Source: CAISDA01 sp050258555 (GTDB taxonomy: Bacteria > Bacteroidota > Ignavibacteria > UBA10030 > UBA8401). Taken from it: DNA of 33,750 bases. This document shows, piece after piece, positions 1 through 6,028 of the stretch (positions are counted from its first letter, which is position 1; the number at the start of each line of letters is the position of its first letter). The notes beneath the pieces are model-generated. The model ran no database searches and was not told the DNA's origin. It saw nothing but the letters and a program-made list of their open reading frames with translations. Position numbers and translations under genes: made by a program. The stretch lies in NCBI GenBank assembly GCA_050258555.1, contig JBLMZA010000147.1, forward strand, positions 1 through 33,750, in the 5' to 3' direction.

Positions 1-49
1 GTTTAAATTGCTTGTCGAAATTACGACGTGGTGTATTTGCATCTCCCAT
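1..49 (-). CDS. IS3-type transposase OrfA, N-terminal fragment
   Basis: Only the first 16 codons are in the window: MGDANTPRRNFDKQFK, running off the left edge. The R-R-N-F-D-K-Q-F-K stretch matches the start of HTH_Tnp_1 (OrfA) transposase subunits, where a basic segment precedes the helix-turn-helix. An AAGGAG ribosome binding site lies about 11 bases before the ATG. OrfA normally binds the IS ends and is joined to the OrfB catalytic subunit by programmed frameshifting. The family call rests on a very short segment plus the IS-like end just outside it. Confidence 0.55.
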   Translation of the reverse strand, partial: MGDANTPRRNFDKQFK

Positions 50-121
50 GATCGGACGTTCTCCTTGTAGATAGTGAATATACTATCTTTTCTTGGTGTC
101 CGAAAGTCCGGGGGAAGATCA
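1..121 (-). mobile_element. End of a probable IS3-like insertion sequence
   Basis: The minus strand read from 121 begins TGATCTTCCCCCGGACTTTC, which resembles the left inverted repeat of IS3-family elements (TG at the tip, a C-run, then GGACA). It is followed by a short leader, a ribosome binding site (AAGGAG) and a transposase start codon at 49. A 6-bp inverted repeat (GATAGT/ACTATC, 69-86) lies in the leader. The rest of the element is outside the window, so the matching right end and target duplication cannot be seen. The boundary at 121/122 is inferred from the TG tip and from where NUMOD-like coding sequence begins. Confidence 0.55.
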
Positions 122-579
122 GGCATATAGCAAAACCTGTTATCCAATATGATCTTGAAGGGAATTATATCAATGTATACAGAACCACCGATGAAGCTGA
201 ATTATTAACAGGTATTTCAAGGATGACTATTCAAAAGGTTGCTTCAGGTGAATATCATCAAGCTGGTGGTTACCAATGGCGATATAAGACTTCCTCAGAT
301 ATTCCGCCAAAAATAAAGGCGTACAAATATCATTCCAGTAAAATGATATTTCAATATGATAAATTGGGACAATTAATTAATAGTTGGTCATCGGCTAGGG
401 ATGCGTGTAGAAATAATTCAAAGTGGATTTATAAAGGCATTTCAAGTGCAGCGCTTGGGACTGTAAAGACCTATAAGAATTATGTTTGGTCGTATAAAGC
501 ATTATCATCAACGCAAGTGGTTAAAAAATTTGAAAGAAAACCGAAAAAGTCCCATTTGTCCCTTAGAAATCAATCTTGA
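122..579 (+). pseudogene. NUMOD-repeat homing endonuclease remnant, 5' truncated
   Basis: The open frame runs to a stop at 577-579 and carries two NUMOD1-like modules. The first starts near 133 with KPVIQYDLEGNYINVY and ends AGGYQWRYK. The second starts near 340 with KMIFQYDKLGQLINSW and ends NYVWSYK. NUMOD modules are DNA-binding parts of HNH and GIY-YIG homing endonucleases. No nuclease core is present. The frame continues upstream only into IS sequence and meets a stop at 49-51, with no ATG, GTG or TTG start before the ATG at 223. The IS therefore probably removed the N-terminal nuclease half. A 118-residue protein could still be made from 223, consisting mainly of the second module. The AT-rich composition contrasts with the rest of the window and suggests recent acquisition. 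Confidence 0.65.
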
Positions 580-838
580 TAATACAGGCATCAATTTGTA
601 TATTATTACTTGTAGGTATCCGATACCAGTGGGTTCCGGATATCATTAAATTAAATATTATTCTCCTTATTCCTTTGTAAGCAACGGAAGTGCTTAAGAT
701 TATAGGATGAAGGACATTTTATTTTACTTGAGTAAACGTGGTAGGGATGTAGAGTAAAGTGTAGAGTAAATATTCTACATTTGTTCTACAAGCAAAAATG
801 AAGCCTCTACAATCCCTCAATATAGCGTAGAAATCAAC
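580..838. other. AT-rich spacer with short repeats upstream of tRNA-Ser
   Basis: No gene is supported here. It holds a 13-base palindrome GGTATCCGATACC (615-627) and a second partner arm CGGATA (637-642). At 748-811 lies a cluster of short repeats, described separately. Composition matches the mobile patch to the left rather than the chromosome to the right. Confidence 0.5.
748..811. repeat. Cluster of short direct and inverted repeats
   Basis: TGTAGAGTAAA occurs twice in perfect copy (748-758 and 760-770), with a 12-base period. TTCTACA then occurs twice (773-779 and 784-790), and CTCTACA once (805-811). TGTAGAG and CTCTACA are reverse complements, and TTCTACA differs from CTCTACA by one base. 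The set could be arm-type binding sites for a recombinase or operator sites for a regulator, or it could overlap the tRNA promoter (TACAAT at 808-813). Only the repeats themselves are visible. Confidence 0.6.
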
Positions 839-921
839 GGAGAGCTGGCAGAACGGCTATTGCACCAGTCTTGAAAACTGGCGTCCTCACGGACTTGGGG
901 GTTCGAATCCCTCGCTCTCCG
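839..921 (+). tRNA. tRNA-Ser (UGA)
   Basis: A complete class II tRNA. The acceptor stem is GGAGAGC (839-845) with GCTCTCC (914-920) and discriminator G at 921. The anticodon stem is CCAGT/ACTGG (865-869 and 877-881), with loop CTTGAAA giving anticodon TGA at 872-874. A long variable arm (CGTCCTCACGGACTT) follows, as expected for serine. The T loop TTCGAAT is standard. CCA is not encoded. It reads UCA and other UCN serine codons. It marks the junction between AT-rich mobile DNA and the GC-rich chromosome. Confidence 0.95.
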
Positions 922-1004
922 CACGCTGTACGCGAAAGACACATTCCCCTTACCTCTCTCAGACTTTACCATAGACGATTCCCGCTCCGGTGATCGGTGA
1001 CCGA

Positions 1005-1964
1005 TTAGGGAACCGACACGCGCAGCACGATCTTGCCGCGGCCGTGCCCGCTGTCGAGCCGCTCGTGAGCCTTGGGGACATCCTCAAGCGGCATCACCTG
1101 ATCGATCACGGGACGCGCTTGTCCCCGTTCGAAGACGGGACGCATCTCATCGAGCCGCTTCCGTTCGCGCGTGAGAAAGACGCCGTAGAGTGTGATGTTG
1201 TTCAAATAGAACGGGGAAAGATCGCCGCCCGGCGGGAGGATGCAGGCTGCGCGCGCGAAGGGCCTGAGGGCAGGTAGGCTGCGACCGACAACCGGCTGCC
1301 CGTAGATATCGAAGAGTGCATCGGCACCACGGCCTTCCGTTTCATCCTGCACCGCCTTCACCACCTTTTCCTGATCGCGGTAGTCGAGCGTGACGTCGGC
1401 GCCGAGCGAGCGCAGGAACTCGTGATGCTTTTCGCTCGCCGTGGCGATGATGCGCGCTCCCGAGGCTTTTGCAAACTGCACGGCAAATGTGCCGACGCCG
1501 CCCGCCGCTCCTTGTATCAGAATGGTCTCACCGGGGATCAGTCTGAGCCTGCGCACAATGGCTTCCCAGGCGGTGCCGCCTGCAAGAGGGACCGCCGCCG
1601 CTTCTTCGAATGAGAGAGCCGCGGGCTTCGGCGCAACGATGCCGGCCGAGACTGTGTTGTATTCCGCGTATGTGCCCCGCGAATTGCCGGGGATCTCGGG
1701 CGTGTAATAGACCTCGTCTCCCGCCTTGAAATCCCTGACGCCCTCACCCACCGCTTCAACTATTCCGGAGGCGTCGTAGCCGATGACAGCCGGCATCGCG
1801 AGCTTCGCCCAGTGTCCGCTTGCTCGGATCTTGGCGTCGACAGGATTCGTGCCGGAGACGATGATGCGGACGAGGAGCTCGCCCGGCGCTGGCTTCGGCT
1901 TTTCAATCTCACGGCGTTCGAAGAGCTCGGGACCGCCGAATTGGGGAAGAACCATCGCGCGCAT
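1005..1964 (-). CDS. Quinone oxidoreductase-like MDR family NADP(H) oxidoreductase
   Basis: A 319-residue medium-chain dehydrogenase/reductase. The N-terminal GroES-like half (about 1-115) includes the segment GELLVRIIVSGTNPVDAKIR typical of zeta-crystallin/quinone reductases. The Rossmann half carries AAGGVG (153-158) for NADP(H) binding. The catalytic and structural zinc cysteines of alcohol dehydrogenases are absent, so a zinc-independent reductase of quinones or other activated double bonds is likely; the substrate cannot be read. The start at 1964 is well supported: AGGAGG lies 6 bases upstream (1971-1976 on the opposite strand). It appears monocistronic, and no neighbour suggests its pathway. 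Confidence 0.85.
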   Translation of the reverse strand: MRAMVLPQFGGPELFERREIEKPKPAPGELLVRIIVSGTNPVDAKIRASGHWAKLAMPAVIGYDASGIVEAVGEGVRDFKAGDEVYYTPEIPGNSRGTYAEYNTVSAGIVAPKPAALSFEEAAAVPLAGGTAWEAIVRRLRLIPGETILIQGAAGGVGTFAVQFAKASGARIIATASEKHHEFLRSLGADVTLDYRDQEKVVKAVQDETEGRGADALFDIYGQPVVGRSLPALRPFARAACILPPGGDLSPFYLNNITLYGVFLTRERKRLDEMRPVFERGQARPVIDQVMPLEDVPKAHERLDSGHGRGKIVLRVSVP

Positions 1965-2265
1965 CGCGCACCTCCTGCATGTGTGGCAGAAAAAAAATCA
2001 ATCGTTTCTGGTACAACCAACAGGCGCATATGGCGGGGAGTTCCGCATGCGTGGTATGTGCATCCGTGTGCGTCTGCGGTCAATCCCTCCATAATTTGAG
2101 CGCAATGAGTATGGTGATGAGCGCAGGAACCTTCTGATGTAACGGCGCAGCCCGCATAGCATGATCAAACTAGAGAGACCGGTACATTTCCTACATCTTT
2201 TTGATGGAAAAAGTAATATAATGGGTGCACAGTATCGTTCTCAAGAGTATTGGGAGACGCAGAGA
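1965..2265. other. Intergenic region between divergent genes
   Basis: About 300 bases without a supported gene. It contains the MDR gene's ribosome binding site (1971-1976) and, toward the right, a TATAAT hexamer at 2217-2222 placed about 45 bases before the chosen start of the peptidase gene. The peptidase reading frame is open back to 2161, but codons 2161-2265 do not look like an exported protein's N-terminus, and the TATAAT lies inside them. Confidence 0.4.
2217..2222 (+). promoter_or_regulatory. Candidate -10 element for the C10 peptidase gene
   Basis: A perfect TATAAT, about 45 bases before the start at 2266. No good -35 hexamer sits 16-18 bases upstream, so this is a weak call. It is used mainly to argue against starts at 2161 and 2221. 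Confidence 0.3.
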
Positions 2266-3972
2266 ATGTGGGGTATGAAATCACTGAAAATTTTCGCTGC
2301 CTTCATCATCATTACCACCAATACTTCACTGCTTGCAGAACAGGTTAGTTCGGTCAGGGCCGAAAAAGTTGCGGTCAATTGGATGAATGAACAAGCGGGA
2401 GCTGAGTTTTCCGGGATCCGGAACCGCCGGTATATTATAGAACAGCCCGATACACTTTTTTACGTGTTCGAGTTCTCGCCCAAAGGCTTTATTATCATTG
2501 CGGCCGACGATATTGCCATACCTGTTGTGATGTATTCTCCCGATGGAAGCTTCTCGGATGACATCCCGCCCGGATTCGAAGAGATGCTTTCACGACGAAA
2601 ACAGGAACTGCTTGCCGCGAAAAAAATCAGCACAATCAGCACCAGTACAACCGCGGCCCAGTGGAACAATTACTCCCGCGAACGGGGCTCATTTCAAAAA
2701 ACCATCGTGAGTGACACTGTCGCACCGATGCTCTCTGTAACATGGTCGCAAGGTTTCCCATACAACAAGTTTTGTCCCACCTGTGACAGCGGCGGATCCG
2801 GCGGCAGAACATACGCGGGATGCGTGGCGTTGGCATATGCGCAACTCATGAAATATCATAATTGGCCCGTAAACGGTACGGGCAGTTATGAATACGTGTA
2901 TATGCCCTATGGCAGGATATACGCCAACTTCGAGGCGACGACGTATGACTGGCAGAATATGAGCAATAAGATTACGCCGGCAAGTCCTTCGGCCAATATC
3001 GATGCTGTCGCCACATTGATTTACCACTGCGGTGTGGCTGTCCATATGATGTATGGACCGGGCGGATCAGGCGCCGAGACTCCCGATATCAGAAATGCGC
3101 TGGTGAAATATTTTAAATATTCGAATGCAGCCGTGGTGATCACAAAAAGCAATAAAGCGGATTCGGTTGCCTATTCGGATGAAGAGTGGACAACGCTGCT
3201 TAAAAATGAGCTGAAGAATAAACGACCATTCATCTATCGCGGCCAAAATGCCAGCGGATGGGGAGGGCATGCGTTCGTGATAGACGGATATAAAGGCGAT
3301 TATTTCGACGTGAATTTCGGATGGGGTGGTTCATTTAACGGCTATTATTACCTTAACAATCTGACGCCGTATACATATAATTTCAATTATGCAAATCAGG
3401 CCATACTTCACATTCAACCTCAACGTGTTGTGAAGGCTCTGATGCCGATTGACAAGGCGACGAATCAACCGACTGCTTTTACTCTCTCATGGATGTATGC
3501 AGGAACGTCTGTCACGGGCGACTTTACAGTTCAACTCGCCCTTGATTCTTCCATGACCAAGATTGAAAAGGAATATACTACCTCGGTCATGTCAGTACAT
3601 CTCACGCGGCTTCTGGAAGGAAACAGATATTATTGGCGCGTCATCTCAACAACCAACTTCGGAGAAAAAGACACTTCGGCTGTGTTCAGTTTTACGACAA
3701 TACTTCCCGGGAAATCAGCATTATATCAGAATTTTCCGAATCCGTTTAATGCTCAAACGACGATCCGATTCGACATCGCCAATACGGAACATGTCTCCAT
3801 TAAAGTATACTCGATAACCGGTCAGGAAGTCGCGACACTCGTTGATGAAGTGCTCGAACCGAAAGCGTATCGCATCCCTTGGAACGCAAACAATCTGGCA
3901 TCGGGAGTGTATTATTATAAAATTCTTACGGATACGTTCACTGCCTCGAAAAAACTTGTGTTCATCAAATAG
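2266..3972 (+). CDS. Secreted C10-family (streptopain-like) cysteine peptidase with T9SS sorting domain
   Basis: A 568-residue exported protease. A signal peptide (MKSLKIFAAFIIITTNTSLL) is followed by a C10 propeptide (FSPKGFIIIAADD segment). The catalytic domain has Cys186 in AGCVALAYAQLMKYH and His335 in GGHAFVIDGY, then NFGWGG. A fibronectin III-like domain follows, then a C-terminal T9SS domain (about 485-568) beginning YQNFPNPFN and ending KKLVFIK. C10 enzymes are papain-fold endopeptidases made as zymogens; this one is probably secreted through the outer membrane and anchored or released. The frame is open from 2161, but GGGAG about 10 bases before ATG 2266 and a TATAAT at 2217 favour 2266. 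ATG 2275 would give an even tidier signal peptide. A strong terminator follows. Confidence 0.88.
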   Translation: MWGMKSLKIFAAFIIITTNTSLLAEQVSSVRAEKVAVNWMNEQAGAEFSGIRNRRYIIEQPDTLFYVFEFSPKGFIIIAADDIAIPVVMYSPDGSFSDDIPPGFEEMLSRRKQELLAAKKISTISTSTTAAQWNNYSRERGSFQKTIVSDTVAPMLSVTWSQGFPYNKFCPTCDSGGSGGRTYAGCVALAYAQLMKYHNWPVNGTGSYEYVYMPYGRIYANFEATTYDWQNMSNKITPASPSANIDAVATLIYHCGVAVHMMYGPGGSGAETPDIRNALVKYFKYSNAAVVITKSNKADSVAYSDEEWTTLLKNELKNKRPFIYRGQNASGWGGHAFVIDGYKGDYFDVNFGWGGSFNGYYYLNNLTPYTYNFNYANQAILHIQPQRVVKALMPIDKATNQPTAFTLSWMYAGTSVTGDFTVQLALDSSMTKIEKEYTTSVMSVHLTRLLEGNRYYWRVISTTNFGEKDTSAVFSFTTILPGKSALYQNFPNPFNAQTTIRFDIANTEHVSIKVYSITGQEVATLVDEVLEPKAYRIPWNANNLASGVYYYKILTDTFTASKKLVFIK

Positions 3973-4043
3973 GCGGAGTGGAGCGGGGGGACCGGTGTGA
4001 CCGAAAAATACGACATCTGAACAATATTGGCTAAGTGTGCCAG

Positions 4044-4087
4044 GCCCTTGAAGCGGTGAAATCAGCCGTTTTCAAGGGCTTTTTTTA
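4044..4087 (+). terminator. Intrinsic terminator after the C10 peptidase gene
   Basis: A perfect 9-bp stem, GCCCTTGAA (4044-4052) with TTCAAGGGC (4071-4079), is followed directly by seven T (4080-4086). It lies about 70 bases after the peptidase stop. This is the one textbook intrinsic terminator in the window. Confidence 0.9.
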
Positions 4088-4417
4088 TATTTGTCCGACC
4101 AACGCGCCCCAATGAGATTGGCACGATAATTGGAAAATATAAGAGTGATTCGCTGAAAAAGCCGCGAATCCGACGCAGATCGAGGGCGAAGTCGAGAAAC
4201 ACTCCGGATTTACACATCCGTTTTTCCTTCCTCCGGCACGAAATTCGATTCACGGCGTTGTCACACTGTAGTTTGTAGAATATTCCTGTTCCGGCATTCC
4301 CGCACATCCTGCGCCGGTGATCCTGTTCTTCCACATCCCGATTTCACACTGCTGGCGGCTTTCAATGCAGACAACGGTCACCATACAAGCAACATTGTTC
4401 ACCGAAGGACCCATTTT
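4088..4417. other. Long leader/intergenic region before the receptor-like gene
   Basis: About 330 bases with no supported gene. Three signals are visible. First, TTGGCACG-N4-TTGG at 4118-4133 resembles a sigma-54 site, but its -12 dinucleotide is GG, not GC. Second, a small hairpin CGGAT/ATCCG (4205-4220) is followed by five T, like a weak terminator or attenuator. Third, TTGTCA-N17-TATTCC at 4258-4286 is a mediocre sigma-70 candidate. A minus-strand open frame here (4062-4334) spans the terminator and looks non-coding. Confidence 0.4.
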
Positions 4418-5335
4418 ATGAAATCGCTCTCCCGGTCGAAGATCACACAACGGCTCGTTGCGGGCTTCTGCCTGCTTGCGCTTCTTGCGTTCGGCGCTGC
4501 TGCAATAACGGACATCAACCTGCGTCTGCTCGATGAGCACGGCGTGTCGCTGTGCAACGCCTCCGTGCAGTCCGAGCGTTCGCTTGCGAAGGCATCGGCA
4601 TCGTTCCAGCACCTCGTGCTTGCCAATCAGACCCTGCGTCTGGATACGGCTCCCGAATCGTTCGTCGAAGCCGAAAAATCGCTGCAAGGCAGGCTGAATG
4701 CAATCGAAACGAGCGTGAACGAATATGCCGCGGCCATGGAAGTCGCATCCCCCGATGCCGGTGTGAAGATGCTGACCGACGCGTGCCGGAAATACGCTGC
4801 GGACTCGCGCGAGTATTACCGCATGGGCCGGAATGGCAATCTCTTTGAGGCGAAAAAATTCTACCGCTCGATCCTCAGCGCGGACCAGCGCGCAGTGAGC
4901 GGCGGACTGCAGGCGCTGACGGACGCAGGCGCCGTGGCGATGGAGCAGCGCAGGGCGGAGAACACCGATCTGCTTGCATCGATGCGCGCATTGATGGTCA
5001 TCATCTTCGGGGCGGTGATTGCGGCCATGTTCGGCCTCGGCGGGTACTTCTTGTTCATCATCGGCCGCCAGCTGCGCCAGGCCGAAGCGGAACATGAAGA
5101 GCTTGTGGAAATGGAACACCATGCATACGGCATCGATCGTGCGATGGAGCCAGCCCGTTCTGCGGTGAGGGCAGTCGTTCAGCAGCCGGCGATCGCATTC
5201 GCGTCGGCATCCGCACCCAAGCCGGCGCCCGCATTCGCGCCTGCCGTGCAGAATCAGCCGCAGAAAAAAATGCGCCTCTTCTTCGACGATACGGTCGATT
5301 ATGCCGGCGAACCGGATTCGTACACATACCGCTGA
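4418..5335 (+). CDS. Four-helix-bundle sensor membrane protein lacking any signalling domain
   Basis: A 305-residue protein with the layout of the sensory half of a chemoreceptor. TM1 is at about 13-33. A mostly helical periplasmic segment of some 155 residues (4HB_MCP-like) follows, then TM2 (about 192-217, VIIFGAVIAAMFGLGGYFLF). A short charged coil (RQLRQAEAEHEELVEMEHH) comes next, and an Ala/Pro-rich cytoplasmic tail ends in DDTVDYAGEPDSYTYR. No HAMP, methyl-accepting, kinase or cyclase domain follows TM2, and the frame ends cleanly at a stop with no continuation downstream. It could be a degenerate receptor, a partner of a full receptor, or a ligand-binding membrane protein with another output. 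GAAGGA about 8 bases before ATG 4418 supports the start. The nearest full 4HB receptor in the window is at 23230-25317. Confidence 0.7.
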   Translation: MKSLSRSKITQRLVAGFCLLALLAFGAAAITDINLRLLDEHGVSLCNASVQSERSLAKASASFQHLVLANQTLRLDTAPESFVEAEKSLQGRLNAIETSVNEYAAAMEVASPDAGVKMLTDACRKYAADSREYYRMGRNGNLFEAKKFYRSILSADQRAVSGGLQALTDAGAVAMEQRRAENTDLLASMRALMVIIFGAVIAAMFGLGGYFLFIIGRQLRQAEAEHEELVEMEHHAYGIDRAMEPARSAVRAVVQQPAIAFASASAPKPAPAFAPAVQNQPQKKMRLFFDDTVDYAGEPDSYTYR

Positions 5336-5361
5336 TCGCCGTCAGCTGCGGGGACAATGCT

Positions 5362-5775
5362 TCACTTCGGATGCACGTCGTGGAAGAGGTTCGTGCGCCC
5401 GTGCCTGCTGATATTGATCCCCTCCACGCCGTCGTCGTTCATGACGATATCGATATAGAGCTTTGTCTCCTTTCCATGCTCCCAATAAGTGAATGTGCCC
5501 GTCAGGTCATCGCCGGTGAAGCGGACGTCGATCGAATCCTTTGCGGCAAGAAACTCATTGAGATACTGATAGGCATAGGGACGGGGCACATCCCGCCGGA
5601 GCGTGCCTTCAAGGCGCAGATGAAGGCTTGATGCGAACTGGAGCTGGTCTTCCGTGATGTGGCGCGCTTCGAGCGCCTGTTCAACGCGCGTGCGAAGCTG
5701 CTCGATCGATCCTTGCGCGCGCAGTGCGCCGGCGCACAGGAGAATGAGGCCGATTGTCTTGATTGCAGTTATCAT
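5362..5775 (-). CDS. Small exported protein of unknown function
   Basis: A 137-residue protein with a clear signal peptide (MITAIKTIGLILLCAGALRA, cleavage after LRA). The mature part has a short helical stretch (IEQLRTRVEQALEAR) and then predicted beta strands, including DSIDVRFTGDDLTGTFTYW and TKLYIDIVMNDDGVEGINI. I do not recognise a family. It lacks a T9SS tail, so it is probably periplasmic or outer-membrane associated. A good promoter (TTGATT-N17-TACACT) lies about 75 bases upstream, which supports a real, separately transcribed gene. Its neighbours are unrelated by strand. Confidence 0.7.
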   Translation of the reverse strand: MITAIKTIGLILLCAGALRAQGSIEQLRTRVEQALEARHITEDQLQFASSLHLRLEGTLRRDVPRPYAYQYLNEFLAAKDSIDVRFTGDDLTGTFTYWEHGKETKLYIDIVMNDDGVEGINISRHGRTNLFHDVHPK

Positions 5776-5851
5776 GCCGGTTGTTCTTTCATCGATGCTG
5801 AGAATGCAAACACATCACTCCGAAGTTCTCTCCGACACGCGAATTTACCAC

Positions 5852-5880
5852 AGTGTAATCTGATTTTTCAGAAGAATCAA
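5852..5880 (-). promoter_or_regulatory. Sigma-70-type promoter for the small exported protein
   Basis: On the minus strand, -35 TTGATT (5880-5875), a 17-base spacer and -10 TACACT (5857-5852). Transcription would start near 5845, about 70 bases before the ATG at 5775. Confidence 0.5.
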
Positions 5881-5923
5881 GATGCCTCCGTGCGATTGTG
5901 CGTCTCATATTTTTTTACGCTGA

Positions 5924-5952
5924 TTGACATTCCTATTAATTGAACGTATATT
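5924..5952 (+). promoter_or_regulatory. Near-consensus sigma-70 promoter for the VIT/vWA-like gene
   Basis: A perfect -35 TTGACA (5924-5929), an exact 17-base spacer and -10 TATATT (5947-5952). Transcription would start near 5960 and leave a leader of about 70 bases before ATG 6029. The long reading frame begins at the -35 itself, so the far upstream starts cannot be translated from this promoter. Confidence 0.7.
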
Positions 5953-6028
5953 TTCCTACTCTCAAAGGATGTATTTGCTTCTCGCCTTTCTTCTGCGAGC
6001 GCGTCACCTTATCATTTACGGACAACCC

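Noticed and set aside
4062..4334. Small minus-strand open frame of 90 codons
   Set aside because: It ends inside the intrinsic terminator, has no supported ribosome binding site and shows no domain.
5924..6028. Upstream start codons for the VIT/vWA-like gene
   Set aside because: The frame is open, but the -35 and -10 of a near-consensus promoter occupy 5924-5952 and the signal peptide begins at 6029.
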